From positions 62,001-126,000 of the forward strand of contig NW_005178533.1 in NCBI RefSeq assembly GCF_000350225.1: a stretch of DNA of 64,000 nucleotides, written 5' to 3'. Source of the stretch: Chondrus crispus (Eukaryota > Rhodophyta > Florideophyceae > Gigartinales > Gigartinaceae). Below are positions 44,966 through 56,126 of the stretch, piece after piece. The translations under genes were made by a program, and so were the position numbers. Below the pieces are notes generated by a model that saw nothing but the letters and a program-made list of their open reading frames with translations, was not told the DNA's origin and ran no database searches. The number at the start of each line of letters is the position of its first letter. Within the stretch, counting starts at the first letter, position 1.

Positions 44966-47204
44966 TTAACGACGGGCATAGTGACCTGCAGTTCGGTCTC
45001 GGTAATACGCATCCTCGTCTCCGGATGAAGCACGAGGGGGACCGCCGTCAATATCTCGCGTCGGTGCGCGATACGCCGTCTCGTATCCATCACGCGGAGC
45101 CGAAGAATAAGGATCCGGAATACTCGGAACGGGCGCGCGCGCATTCGTGGCGCTCGAACCAACTAACGAGTCATGTCCATGACGAGCATTTCCATACCCT
45201 TGGGAACGCCAGAGGGTGTCATGTGACTGACGATAACGATCGCGCTCTGCGCGAACTTCACGAAGAGAAGTACGCAAGTCTTCTACTGTACTTGCAGCTC
45301 GACCTGCACGCTCCGTAGCCACCTTGGCCTCGGAAAGGGCATCACGAAGGTCCCACTTCATCTCACGAAGCTCTGCTGTACGAACGAGGTACCAGCGAGC
45401 TAACGTCTCGATCATCAAGCCGACATTCCAAGACTCGTAGGCCCTTTGGCCTAACGCTTCGACCGCTTTCGGCAAACGAACCAGGTCGTAACTGGTAATA
45501 TCAGACTCGACGATGGCCCTTGCGTCAACGACTGGAGGATCCAGAGATGCCCCAGACGGTGCTGGGAGAGAAGCAACTTCTCCGGCAACGTGACTGTAGT
45601 CCCTCTTGTGACCCAGTCCCAAAGGCCCTCGACGTCCTGAGCTTGGGTTGTTTCTGTACTCTCGACGGAAGGAGTCCCACGCAGCGTGATAGTACACGTA
45701 CGACGATTCGACACCGGTCGAAAAATCCTCCCATACGACGAAAAGTGCTTCTGGTGCACTACGGACGCGTTCTATAAGTCCCAGGGCTTCTGAAAACGAC
45801 CACATTCGTGGAGTGCCACGACCAACGAGCGGGGCTGCCAGACGAGGCGCGCCCGCCACGACCGAACGGATTACATCAAGTACGCTGTCTGAGACAAGGA
45901 AGGCTCGACGCTCACCGAGAGCTTGCTGCATGATCGCACATTCAACGTTAACGAACCACTCGACGGTCACGACTCGCTCGAGGCGAGAAAGATACGGGTG
46001 CCGGCGGTCGTTCGCGGCATAGCCGAAGTACCTTAAAACGAGGGGACAGAGTACGGGCGCCCCTGCCGGTGGCATAGACTGCCAAACGACCGGAGGGAGC
46101 TCCGCGAAATCTATCTTGGTCAGACCAATCGCCAACTCCGACGACGGAGTCACTCGAGACTCATGCGATCCGCTCTGGCGATGAACGAGGCAGTCGGATG
46201 GCCACAACACGCGGCCAGTGAGGCGCATTAAGCCCGCGGTGGCTTTCGTTACCGCCGGACGAAGACCTTCTGAGCCCGGAACTGGGTACGTATACAGAGG
46301 CTTGACGAAAGGAAGCGGCAGCTCTGTATCCGACGGGTCGACAGTCCTGAAAAGGAACCGAGCGGCTCGGTTAACGTACTCCACTTCGGAGTAAGAAAAT
46401 ACAAACGCGCGGTCACACGGAATTTCTAAAGGCACCTGAAACGCGGGTCCCTGCCAAAAATATTCTTCCCAGGCCGTAACGATGGACGACGATGTCCCAC
46501 CTCCCGCCATTTTCTGGAACCGACGGAGGTCAGGACGGGGACTGTCCACGGAAAGGATATCTTCGAGTGTCACGTCTACACGAGGGAACTCCTCCCATTC
46601 GTACGTCAATCCTGCTCTCGGTAGCGATTGAGCGGAAGTATCGGCACGGCCGAGCAGCGACGTTACGGAACCGATCCGCAAGACGCCCTCGCTGGGGGGG
46701 GGATCCTGTGTACGGATATCCCGGGACGCAACGGCTTCCGAATGCTGAATAACTTGGCGTGGCACAGTACCACTCGTAACGGCGCAACGTCATAAGGCCA
46801 CCGGGCTTAGTGACGTTCACGTTTCCAGACTCCTCCATAGCAGACCGGCGCATCGGCTTCAGGCTCGCAACGCCGAACGGCGCGTTCGATGCGTGATCAT
46901 AGACCCCCGATGGGCCTGACGCCGATGAATAGCCCACGGCGGGAGGACCTTGCTTGTTCACGATGTTACCCGACGAACAAACGACAGGATCGCCTCCTGA
47001 AAATTTTTGGGACATACGAACAGGCCCTGATGGCACTGTAACGACGGGGAGTTCCGACGAGACGGAAGGAACCTCGGTGGTGACGACGGCAGGCGGTCCT
47101 ACCGACGCGAGCCCAAGTGTGGGCGGGGCGATCAAAGCGGGAACAGACGGTCTGTCCGCGAGCGATGGCGCAAGCTTTCGCACAACGTTGTCGTTCGGAG
47201 ACAT
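44966..47204 (-). mobile_element. antisense reading frame of gypsy-4, unknown protein
   Basis: A 599-residue open stretch (46765-44966) overlaps an upstream one (47204-46530) in another frame, so there may be one break or a separate N-terminal frame. It sits where gypsy-2 and -3 carry theirs. The N-terminal stretch is Pro/Val/Ser-rich. The middle is hydrophobic/aromatic and contains PLVLRYFGYAANDRRH ... VEWFVNVECA, which resembles the best block of the gypsy-2 and -3 proteins. Near the C-terminus is a clear coiled-coil (TAELREMKWDLRDALSEAKV ... DLRTSLREVRAERDRYRQ), then a low-complexity tail rich in Ser, Arg, Tyr and Asp. No known domain recognised. Confidence 0.7.
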
Positions 47205-47695
47205 CGCAAGCGAGGCGGATTCGCGCGGGATACGTCTGCGTCACGAAAAGGACGCCGAAAAACACGATCTGTTAAGTCAGAACGACTGCGCGGAGCAACC
47301 GGTGCCGCCCGCGGTACGAAAAACGAAAAGAAGCTCGCACGGCTTACCTCATGCAGAAGAACAACGGAGTGTGATCGAATCGCACTGAGAAATGGAGAAC
47401 GAGTCGCGGGACGACAAACTGAAACGAGACGGACCGATCGTCTACCACTTCGCTGCGCGCGGTCGCACCAGATGCTGCGCTGTCAACATATTCGAACTCC
47501 GACGGCGAGATGCACGCTTGGCAAAACACATGGCCAAACGAGGACACACGTGTCCCCAGCTGATTTGTCCTGCGTAATTTTTGCGCAAGTTTTGAAGTGA
47601 GACACACGAGTCCGTAGCGCACGCGCCGCGGGTAATTTTTCGGAAAATAATGTTTGCAAAATTTGAGCGGGACGCTCAAGGCGAGGAGGGGGCCA

Positions 47696-48150
47696 TGTGG
47701 TATATCGCCAATTGTCCACTAGTGTACATACTGTACTCGAACACCCGATGGTGTATGACAAGGACCGCATTGGTTAATTCGCAATTCGAAAGGTAATTAC
47801 CTTATCGCCCGGTAAGTTGGGCAGCGCAATTCGCGTCCGTGTACGTATTGTACTCGAATCATACCGTCTAATGTATGATACCGGCGTACCTCGCTGGCGG
47901 CCAAGTGCAGGACCGTTACTGCCCGACGTGTAGTCGTACCGTTACAGTCTGGCACTGTAAGAACGGGAATACAGTAGTAGATATAATAAAGTAGGGAAGG
48001 GGAAGGACTCGAGGGAATGATCGAAAAACGCAGTGGCATCATCTCGAGGGCCGACCACTTTGTGCCTTGGGTTTGTGCCTAAGTCTTTCGCCTGACTACG
48101 TTTTCGTCTTCCGTTTTTGTACAAAGAGTACAACGAAAACTACTCCACCG
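47696..48150 (+). repeat. LTR-like sequence after gypsy-4 (end uncertain)
   Basis: Begins TGTGGTATATCGCC after a purine tract, like the TGTGGTAC start of the gypsy-6 LTR. It contains a related pair of segments (TGTACTCGAACACCCGATGG.. near 47731 and TGTACTCGAATCATACCGTC near 47849) and an AT-rich box (GATATAATAAAG, about 47977). Without a second copy the right end cannot be fixed. Confidence 0.4.
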
Positions 48151-48200
48151 CAAGGGTAACGCACGACGAGCGCTTCGCATAGCGCCCGGATTCGTCCTCC

Positions 48201-49562
48201 GTGGCGGCGTCGCCTCCGCACGGCGTCGAGTTACCACGTCGAGGACGTCGATCTGCCTTTCGTGGCATCGTTGTGTCGAACCCACACCGTTGTACCAAAA
48301 CCTCTACCAGCCAGCTACCGAACTCCCTTCTGTCTTGTTTTGTGGTTCTTACTACACGTGTGCACGGCACTCGTCGCGTCTCGCACGCCTCGAACTACAG
48401 TACGACGTGTCGCAGCTCCTGCTACCCGAAGCCGGTCGAGCGCGGCACGTTCTACTACAAATCGGATGAGCATCGTCCAAGTTATGCTTACGACAATTTG
48501 GATCACTCTGAGAAGAGTTCCGATGACAGCGTGATTTTCGTCTCGGAAACAAAACAGCAAGATCTCACTGGAGATATAATACCAGAACAAATATATCAAT
48601 TCCTCAAGAAAGACCATATCCAAAACAAAAACGACAAGCTTCCACGACCGATCATCAACAGAATCCGAAACGTTAAATAGAGTACGAGCCAGCAAGCGTT
48701 CTTACAAAGAAAAAATAAGAGAAGAGGCTAGGCAAGCGCTTGCGGAAGAGGGGAGAGCATCTGAAAGTTGGTATCCGCAACGTGAAGTCGAATTAATTCC
48801 TGAAAACGGTCTTGAAATGGATTCAAGGTGGAAATGCGAAAAGTATTGCCACGCGCATACAGCCTTTCTATCTATACAAGGAGGTGTCAATATTCATCAA
48901 ACTGCAAAAACAGTTTCTCTAACGTGCCGGGAACGTCATTGCAAAGCAAAATTGCGGTTTTACGAAACCCAGGAACTGGAATGTGGAGATTGCGGGAGTT
49001 CAAAGGCCACTTGTCTGCATGTTCGGGAAAAGTTGTTTCAAGTGACAAAAGTAGTGGGGGAAATTGCGCGCCTGCCTATACCGCAAAACAAGTGGCACGA
49101 ATGATTCTTCCAGAACTTCAAGGAAACCCGTCAGTGACTAGGAAATTTATCGTAACAATTGTTAACGCGGAGCAGATTTACACCCGCCAGCCAGGTCTGC
49201 GACACTTTCGTGCGATAAAGACCGAATTATCACGCGTGATGGCTGCCAACAGACTTGAAAAGATGGCTTGTATGGAGGGATATGCCTTGTAATTACGGGA
49301 ACTGGGTCACTTTGTGGAAATATTTACTTGCTCTCCGGACGAAATGCGAGAAATTCGCGTCAAGGCCGCTAGGTTCATATTCCGTCAACTTAAGAAAAGT
49401 GGACTCCTTCCAGAAGAAGAACAGTTTGATCATAGAATTGTGCAATGCTCCGATATTGTTGAAGGCAGGCGACATTATTCAGGATTCGTATTTGTTCCCA
49501 ATATCGCTAGTCATTTCTGTCGATACGGGAGGGCAACGACAGCAGCTGATGAAGCCCATTGT
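48201..49562 (+). pseudogene. Mutator-like (MULE) transposase remnant
   Basis: Pieces of one protein in three frames. 48201-48680 is an N-terminal region, open to a stop at 48678-48680, with an acidic middle and basic end. 48817-49104 has a FLYWCH-like zinc segment (WKCEKYCHAH ... LTCRERHCKAKLRFYE). 48828-49292 continues it (MWRLREFKGHLSACSG, then YTAKQVARMILPELQGNPSV). 49314-49562 holds the start of the transposase core (HYSGFVFVPNIASHFCRYGR, then ADEAHC, the place of the first catalytic Asp in MULEs). About three frame changes make it dead. The match stops exactly where the gypsy-6 LTR begins (49563). No continuation is seen beyond gypsy-6. Confidence 0.55.
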
Positions 49563-50153
49563 TGTGGTACAACTCCACACCGCGACCCCCGGCGGGAGAT
49601 GAGAACCGCCGAGACGGGCGGTTACTACTGTAGTAATCGTGCACGCGCCCTCTGCGAGCACAGTAGTACCTCCACGGCGTACACGTGACACAACCGTTGG
49701 CGCCGGTCGTGGCCACGGGCACACGTGTGCGACCCATCCGGTAAGTAATTAGCAATTAGTGGTTAATGGCACAAATTAGCCAATTTAGTACAGTAGCTGG
49801 TATACAGTATGTAACAGCTACTGTAGCGGGACAGGTGTCCTGGCGTCCCACTTAGGGGTTAAGACCAGGGGCACCTGCCCCGTTCCAGTAAACGGGGGCA
49901 GACTCGCCTCCCTTCCCTTTACGGCTAAGTGCTAACACCGTTCCGGGTTTCCTTTAGTTCAGGCTTCTAACCCGTGACCGGCCGTCCGGATCTGACACCA
50001 CCGACCGGCTGCGCGTCACCGGCCACGTGAGCCTTCCCTCTTTTCGAGTCTTTCCGTACGGTTCGCGCTCGCGTGGGTTACCCAGCGTCGCGCGCTCCCT
50101 TACCTCTAACCCCCCTCGTTCCGAGTGGTCGGGACGAAGGTAGTTATACCACA
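49563..50153 (+). repeat. gypsy-6 5' LTR (591 bp)
   Basis: TGTGGTACAACTCC ... GTAGTTATACCACA. The ends are near-perfect inverted repeats. The second half (about 49738-50153) matches 55710-56126 at high identity. The first 150 bases are much more divergent between the two LTRs. Confidence 0.85.
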
Positions 50154-50280
50154 TTTTGGTACTCTTGTGGAGGGTATAACTACAGAGGTTGAGCCCGCAC
50201 TGGATCGCCAGCGCGAGCAACTACCGATCGGATTGAAAGAGGTCGAAAATCACGCCGTCGATCGCCAGTGATCATCGACG

Positions 50281-52600
50281 ATGAACCGTGCGGATTCCGC
50301 CGGAGAAGATACCGCCTCCGGGCGAGCAAGTACCCGCAGTGGCAGAGGCGCACAGCGCCCCCGGATCGACAATCCGGAAGCCCTGCTACGCCCGCCGTCT
50401 ACCAGGGGCCAGAAGACCCCTTCCGTTTCGGACACCACCGCCGGGCTACCGGCTGGTGGGGGGAACCGCGTACAAATACTGTACGACGCGTTACTCCCGC
50501 GACTACAAACCTGGATGGAGGATTTCCTCGCTGAGGAACTACCTCAGGTCGTCCAGGTTTGCCTCGACCGAACGGCACCAAGACTGGTGGCGGAGCATGC
50601 GGACACCGCGCTCCGCGCCCTGCTGGACGAGAAGATCGCCCCCCTCGTACGCGACGAGGTGGTGGCAGCGCTCGCCGCGGAGGAGGACGAATCTCCGACC
50701 GCATTGGCTCTAAAGGGAGCTATTAGCTCCGCCGTGGCCATCCGTCTGGCCACGACATTTACCGAAACGGGAGGCGCGGTACCGCCGCCGGCGCCGCGCC
50801 GTGAAACCGTTCCGGGCTCAAGCTTTAATATCGCTGATCCGATCGGCGCCGTACCCGGGATTGATAGGATGGACCCTCACCCGGAGGGCAGAGCCATCTA
50901 TCTCCCAACCGTTCACGGTGCTACAGGGAGGACCACAGAAAATGTCCTCCCCATACTCGCCGGTACGGGCGGCCCCCGCCGGACAGACAACCGCCTGGGG
51001 CTCCCCGAGACAGAGAATCGGGACCCGTACCGGTTGAGCAGAAGACGTGCACCCGGCACGCACAGGACCGAAGCGGAATACACCCGGTATTCCGAGGCAG
51101 AAGACCCCCGTCACAGGACGGATGAAGACCGCGAGGAACGCCGCTGGCGATACCGCGATAACCGCGAGGCACGCCACGGGCGATACCGCGATGCCGGAGG
51201 GGGAGGATACCCCTCCGATGATGACCCATCTGGTTCGGAAGACTCTCGCAGGCGGGGCCACAGGGCACGCCGCGATAGAAGCCGAGACCGGCACCGGCAC
51301 GACCGGTCCGACTCGGAAGACTACCACACCGAGTCGGATGAGAGGCTTCGTCGCTCGAGCAGACGCCGCCGGGCTGCCCCGACGAGCGACGAGCGACGGC
51401 CCACGGTAATCAGGCCCCTCAATGACCTGTTTACCAAGGCCGTCAACTACAAGACCTACCGCCTGGAACGGCGTAGCTCGCGCTACGACTCTACAGTAGC
51501 GCGGCACATTAACCGTTACCGGAAAAACTGGACGTGCAGATGAGGTCCCACACGTTCAGCGGTCAAGATCCGATTGCGGTATTGGGATTCCTCGCACGCC
51601 TCAAGATGGCGTGCGACCACAACGGGATTACCGAAGGAGCCGCCGTGTGGTGCTTCCAATTCTACCTCACCGGTCAGGCTCACGCCCTACTCCAGTCCCG
51701 TCTCAATGGAAATACCATGGCGGTTGACGTGGAGCGGCGCGAGCTGCTCCGGACATACCCCCAGGTGGTCAACTTTCTGTTGCGCACCTATGCTACCGAC
51801 GAGGTAATTTCCGAAGCGGTTGGGGACGTGACCTCCTTCCGTCAGAGTTCAAACATGACGGAGGAGGTCTACAGTAACCACCTCTGGGACAAGGCCCTCC
51901 GATGCGGTACGGTATTCTCCGACCAGCGGTTGAAGTCCCTATTCGTCGAGGAGTTACTTCCCGCCACGTGCGCGCAGGTCCGTAATTACCTCGCCACGCA
52001 CCCGGATGTGGATTACCAATCCGTGGCTCGATACGCGCAAGCGATCGGGGAAACCAATCGGCTTCCCGTCGACAGGGGATGTCCGCCATGGCGCACCGAG
52101 AGCCGTCCGGAGCGGCTAGAAGATTTGACCGCACCGCAAGGACGAGGCCCGTGCTGTCGGTTGAGTCGGCATCCGACATCCCGACGGCCGGGGGATTTGC
52201 TGAAGAAGCAATCCTGGCCGTGACGGACCAAACCGCCACGCCGACCTCGATGAGCTCGCCACCGACGAGTTACTATCCGTCTCCGGCAGCGTCGACGGCG
52301 AGCGCCCCAGTTCCACCCGGCAACCCTGGCGACGTGCGCACACGACCGTACCGGAGGCAAGGGCAGGATCCACGCGTCCGGTTCTCCGGCGGGAGATTTC
52401 CCGGACCGCCACCGTGCCGGTTCTGCCTGGACACCACGCACCGACAAGAGGGGTGCCCTGTGGTTGCCGATGCGAGCCTGCGGGCCAAGCTTCTGGAGGT
52501 ACGAGAGGCCAACTACCAGAAGCTATGCATCCGGCAAGGCCTCCGCCCGGGATCCCCGTTCAACCGCCAGGGGCCGTCCGCTTGGCGAAACCAGCGCCAA
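50281..52600 (+). mobile_element. gypsy-6 gag (fossil)
   Basis: Open stretches 50281-51543, 51534-52223 and from 52079. The N-terminal part starts MNRADSAGEDTASGRASTRS. Then come an acidic helical region, an Arg/Asp/Ser-rich linker (about 51040-51400) and a capsid-like domain (HTFSGQDPIAVLGFLARLK ... LLRTYATDEVISEAV). The latter parallels the gypsy-2 capsid block FTGEDGVLVLDFLAKL ... LLRSFATDEAI. A CCHC zinc knuckle follows (CRFCLDTTHRQEGC, about 52411-52452). About two breaks. Confidence 0.8.
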
Positions 52601-52679
52601 ACGGCCCCCGCGGGCGTCAACGTGGTCGAGGAACCGCACCCCGACCCGGCCCGCGGCGGGCGGAGAACCCGAACCCGCC

Positions 52680-52857
52680 GCGGAGTATGTGATCGACCAT
52701 CTGGTCAGTCACCGGGAGAACCGCACAGGAACCCAGTACAAGGTCCGCTGGTATGGCTACACCCCAGCGGACGATACCTAGGAACCCGCGGAGGGACTTC
52801 CCCAGGCCTTCATAGACCGCTTCTGGCGCACGCGGGCAGCAGTACGCCACCGCTAAC
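52680..52857 (+). mobile_element. gypsy-6 chromodomain (fossil)
   Basis: EYVIDHLVSHRENRTG, then KVRWYGYTPADDT and EPAEGLPQAFIDRFWR: the fold signature found at the end of the gypsy-1 and -2 integrases. It lies only about 80 bases after the zinc-knuckle frame, with no integrase between them. A second, weaker copy (YDVRW, then GYNPADYIWEPTEGLP) is at about 54110-54230. Confidence 0.75.
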
Positions 52858-52926
52858 ACCGCACTGGGCAACCCAGCGCGGGGCGGGACGATCCCGCGGA
52901 GGATCTCGCCCGCGCGGCGGCCAATC

Positions 52927-53558
52927 GCCACAGACGCACGCGGAACCCCGCGCGCGTCACCGCAAACCCTGCGCCGGAAGACCCGGCGCAGGAGGAAGCA
53001 AGGTCGCCACAGACGCACGCGGAACCCAGCGCGCGTCACCGCAAACCCCGCGCCGGAAGACCCGGCGCAGGATGGGGCGAGGTCGCCACAGACGCACGCG
53101 GAACCCCGTGTGCGTCACCGTGAACCCCGCGCCGGAAGACCCGGCGCAGGGGGGAGCAAGATCGCCACAGACGCACGCGGAACCCCGTGTGCGTCACCGT
53201 AAACCCCGCGCCGGAAGACCCGGCGCAGGAGGGGGCGAGGTCGCCACAGACGCACGCGGAACCCCGTGTGCGTCACCGTGAACCCCGCGCCGGAAGACCC
53301 GGCGCAGGGAGGCGGCCAATCGCCACAACCGCACGCGGAACCCCGCGCGCGTCACCGCAAACCCCGCGCCGGAAGACGCGGCGCAGGAGGGGGCGAGGTC
53401 GCCACAAACACACGCGGAACCCCGCGTGCGTCACCGCAAACCCCGCGCCGGAAGACCCGGCCCAGGAGGCGGCCAATCGCCACGGACGCACGCGGAACCC
53501 AGCGTGCGCCACCCCAAACCCCGCACGGGAATACCCGGCGCGGATGGGGGGCCACTCC
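52927..53558 (+). repeat. 79-bp minisatellite, eight copies
   Basis: Units begin GCCACAGACGCACGCGGAAC at 52927, 53006, 53085, 53164, 53243, 53322, 53401 and 53479. Spacing is 79 bases except the last (78). The units are very GC-rich and contain the inverted motif GCGCCGGAAGACCCGGCGC. Because 79 is not a multiple of three, each unit is read in a new frame. The unit lacks stops in all three frames, which gives long but probably meaningless open frames. Confidence 0.92.
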
Positions 53559-54344
53559 GCCGAGGGTCTCCTCCAGGCGGCCACCACCCGTTTACGGCGC
53601 ACGCGGATCCCCCGCGTGCCACCGCCCGAGCCGTACCGGATGGACCGGCGCCGGGGGGGGAGCTGACCCGCCGGCAAGACGACCTGACGCGGCGGTGGTC
53701 AAACGGCTTGGCGCCCCGGTGCATACCCGCCGCCGAGAGACGGAACCCAGCCGCGTAAATACTGTATTAGCACGACCTCGCCGGGGCTCCAGGGCACTGT
53801 GGACCACGAGTTGCGCGAGCGGCATACACCGCCCGGCACGTGTGGCCGCTGGACCACTGGCGGCGGTTCCAAATACGACCGATTTTGGGGACCGCCCAAT
53901 CGGAGCTCGTCAAACCGCCGAGAAGTCACCCGCCGCAAGGAAAATGCAGGCAGAAATTACTAAGGAAAAGGCCGATTTCCTCGCAAGTCGCTGGTGGGGA
54001 TGAGCTCCTCGTGCTGCGTAGGGACGGGAAACCACCTCCGCAGCACTACGCCGCACCAACCGCGGGGTCACCCATCGCGGGCCGCCGGGCGGTCCGGCCG
54101 CCGACACCGACAGGAAAATTCGAGGAGGCCGGTACCGACCCCTTCTACGATGTCCGCTGGTAGGCTACAACCCAGCGGACTACATATGGGAACCGACCGA
54201 AGGCCTCCCGTAAACGGTAATCTACCGCTCATGGCGCGCACATACTACTGTGCGCCACCGGCGAACCCGACCGGATAGACCCGGTGCGGATGGACTCGCT
54301 GCACCGTTGGAATGAACCGGTTCACCGGTTTTTAATTAAGCCCT

Positions 54345-55290
54345 CGGATGGGCTACGTTTTCCCCTCTCAAAGGGTGGGAAAAAATCGTAGCCCCCTCCC
54401 GTTAACGGCATTGCATTCCCCGGGTTCGCCCGCGTCCGGAGGTCCCAAGACGGAAAATCCGACTTTGGGAAGGCCCAAGCGGATTTGGAAACTGGAACTG
54501 TAAACCGCTGTTTCTGCTTGTTTTTTACAGTTTTCTTTCGTTTCCAAATCGGGGCCTCCGCGGAAAGTGACAATGGCAGGACTTACCGACCGGTTTTGGA
54601 CGAACGGCAGAGCGTACCGCCGCTGGGAGCTCCCCACTGACCACACGGACAGGCTGGCGGTCACACACCCCGCTGTCTCGCGGGTGAAAGGGCGCCGTTT
54701 TTGGAAAAACGGCCAGCCCTCCGGGGGGTGGGGGAAAATCGCTTCTTTGGCGCCGGTTTGATGATGCCCGGCGCCGGGGGAAGACGCCCCACCGCAACGG
54801 CGAGCCTATCCGGACGGTTGAAGGTACAGCGGGTCCGTCCGCTGTACCTGTAAACCCGAGTTCCCGATCGGTTCTTCAAGGGAACACTGTACGGGAAGAA
54901 GGGCTACGATTTCCCCTCTAGAAGGGCGAATAAAAATCGTAGCCCATATCCGAGAACGGTTCCAGACTCCTGAGGTCGTCGCCGACCTGGGAGTATTTGG
55001 AAACAGAAACGTGTTTATGCCGTTTCTGACTGTTTTTTACAGTTTCTATTAGTTTCCAAATAGGAACCGTTCGGGAGAGGGACTACCGTGCGGTTTTTGC
55101 TCGTGTTTTGGACGACAGAGGTACCGCACGCCCGCGGAAAGGTCTGGGACGTACCGCTGCGGGGCTGGCGGGGGCCTACCCGTGGGGTTTTGGAGGAAAT
55201 TGAAGGGGAATTCTTGGAAAAATGGCCAGCCCTCCGGGGGGGTCCTGGAAAAACGCTTCTTTGCGCCGGTTGTTCGATGACCCGGCGCAG
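54345..55290 (+). repeat. diverged tandem module, two copies, with conserved hairpins
   Basis: Copies start with a 45-base hairpin (54350-54394 and 54901-54945, offset 551): GGGCTACG ... CGTAGCCC. Each then has a second inverted repeat bounded by TTTGGAAAC and GTTTCCAAA (about 54474-54547 and about 54989-55062). Each ends in the shared GGCCAGCCCTCCGGGGGG block (54711 and 55224). The copies are diverged but the stems are kept. Confidence 0.7.
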
Positions 55291-55549
55291 GCTGAAGGCG
55301 CCCAATCCGAACGGTGGCGTACCGCGGATGGAACCGCGAACCGCTGGAGTGCTGAACTCCTCCGCGCGGGTCGGGAAATGACCGCCGCTGCGGGTGTGCA
55401 TGCGGGTGAGGACCCGAGGAAGGTACCTACTGTACGGCCGCGTCTCCGCGGCCGACGCATGGTCTCCGTTCGGGATAGGGAACCGTCACAGCTGGCAGGG
55501 ATTTTAACCCGCCGCGACGGGGACGTGTCGCGAAGTAAGGAAGGGGGTC

Positions 55550-56126
55550 TGTAGTACAACGGCGCGAAGGCAACGGCGCCACCGCTGCCGCCCCGGGATA
55601 CAGTACGATGGGCTGTAAGCGCGAGAAGAACTGTAAGGAGTTATATTTACAGCACACGGCCGGTGCGGAGTACAGTAGTACCTCGCTGGTTACACGTGTA
55701 GGATCCGAACGGTAAGTAATTAGTAATTTGTAGTTAATGGCACAAATTAGCCAATTTAGCACAGTAGCTGGTATACAGTAAGTAACAGCTACTGTAGCGG
55801 GACAGGTGTCCTGGCGTCCCACTTAGGGGTTAAGACCGGGGGCACCTGCCCCGTTCCAGTAAACGGGGGCAGACTCGCCTCCCTTCCCTTTACGGCTTTT
55901 TGCTAACTCCGTCCGGTTTTACCTCTAAGTCTCAGGCTTCTAACCCGTGACCGGCCGTCCGGATCTAACACCACCGACCGGCTGCGCGTCACCGGCCACG
56001 TGAGCCTTCCCTCTTTTCGAGTCCTTCCGTACGGTTTGCGCTCGCGTGGGTTACCCAGCGGCGCGCGCTCCCTTACCTCTAACCCCCCTCGTTCCGAGTG
56101 GTCGGGACGAAGGTAGTTATACCACA
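55550..56126 (+). repeat. gypsy-6 3' LTR (577 bp)
   Basis: TGTAGTACAACGG ... GTAGTTATACCACA, preceded by the purine tract AAGTAAGGAAGGGGG (about 55533-55547). Confidence 0.85.

Larger units (their letters stand above)
42644..47695 (+). mobile_element. gypsy-4: 3' half of a second gypsy family
   Basis: Starts inside RNase H, continues through integrase and chromodomain, then a palindrome pair and an antisense frame. It ends at a polypurine-like tract (GAGGAGGGGG, about 47683-47692) before an LTR-like TGTGGTATA start at 47696. It is partial: no 5' LTR, gag or RT was seen. About one or two breaks in the coding part present. Confidence 0.75.
49563..56126 (+). mobile_element. gypsy-6: LTR element with gag and chromodomain but no pol seen
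   Basis: LTRs at 49563-50153 and 55550-56126. Inside, in order: gag (50281-52600), a chromodomain, a 79-bp minisatellite, a degenerate second chromodomain relic (about 54110-54230) and a duplicated, strongly structured module (54345-55290). No protease, reverse transcriptase, RNase H or integrase core is recognisable. It is therefore non-autonomous and would have relied on a relative. The flanks do not match (ATTGT and CTGCG), so no target duplication is visible. Broken, with several interruptions. Confidence 0.8.

Noticed and set aside
45025-45318. Plus-strand frames opposite the gypsy-4 antisense gene
   Set aside because: Short and overlapped by the much longer 599-residue frame with coiled-coil structure.
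47344-47679. Separate 111-residue gene on the minus strand before the gypsy-4 antisense frame
   Set aside because: Cysteine/aromatic composition is random-looking and there is no support from a second copy.
52927-53558. CRISPR-like array
   Set aside because: Units are contiguous tandem copies without unique spacers, in a eukaryotic retrotransposon.
52079-54003. Several overlapping open frames of 150-400 residues across the minisatellite
   Set aside because: They come from a stop-poor GC-rich 79-bp unit that shifts frame each copy; the Arg/Pro/Ala repeats carry no domain.
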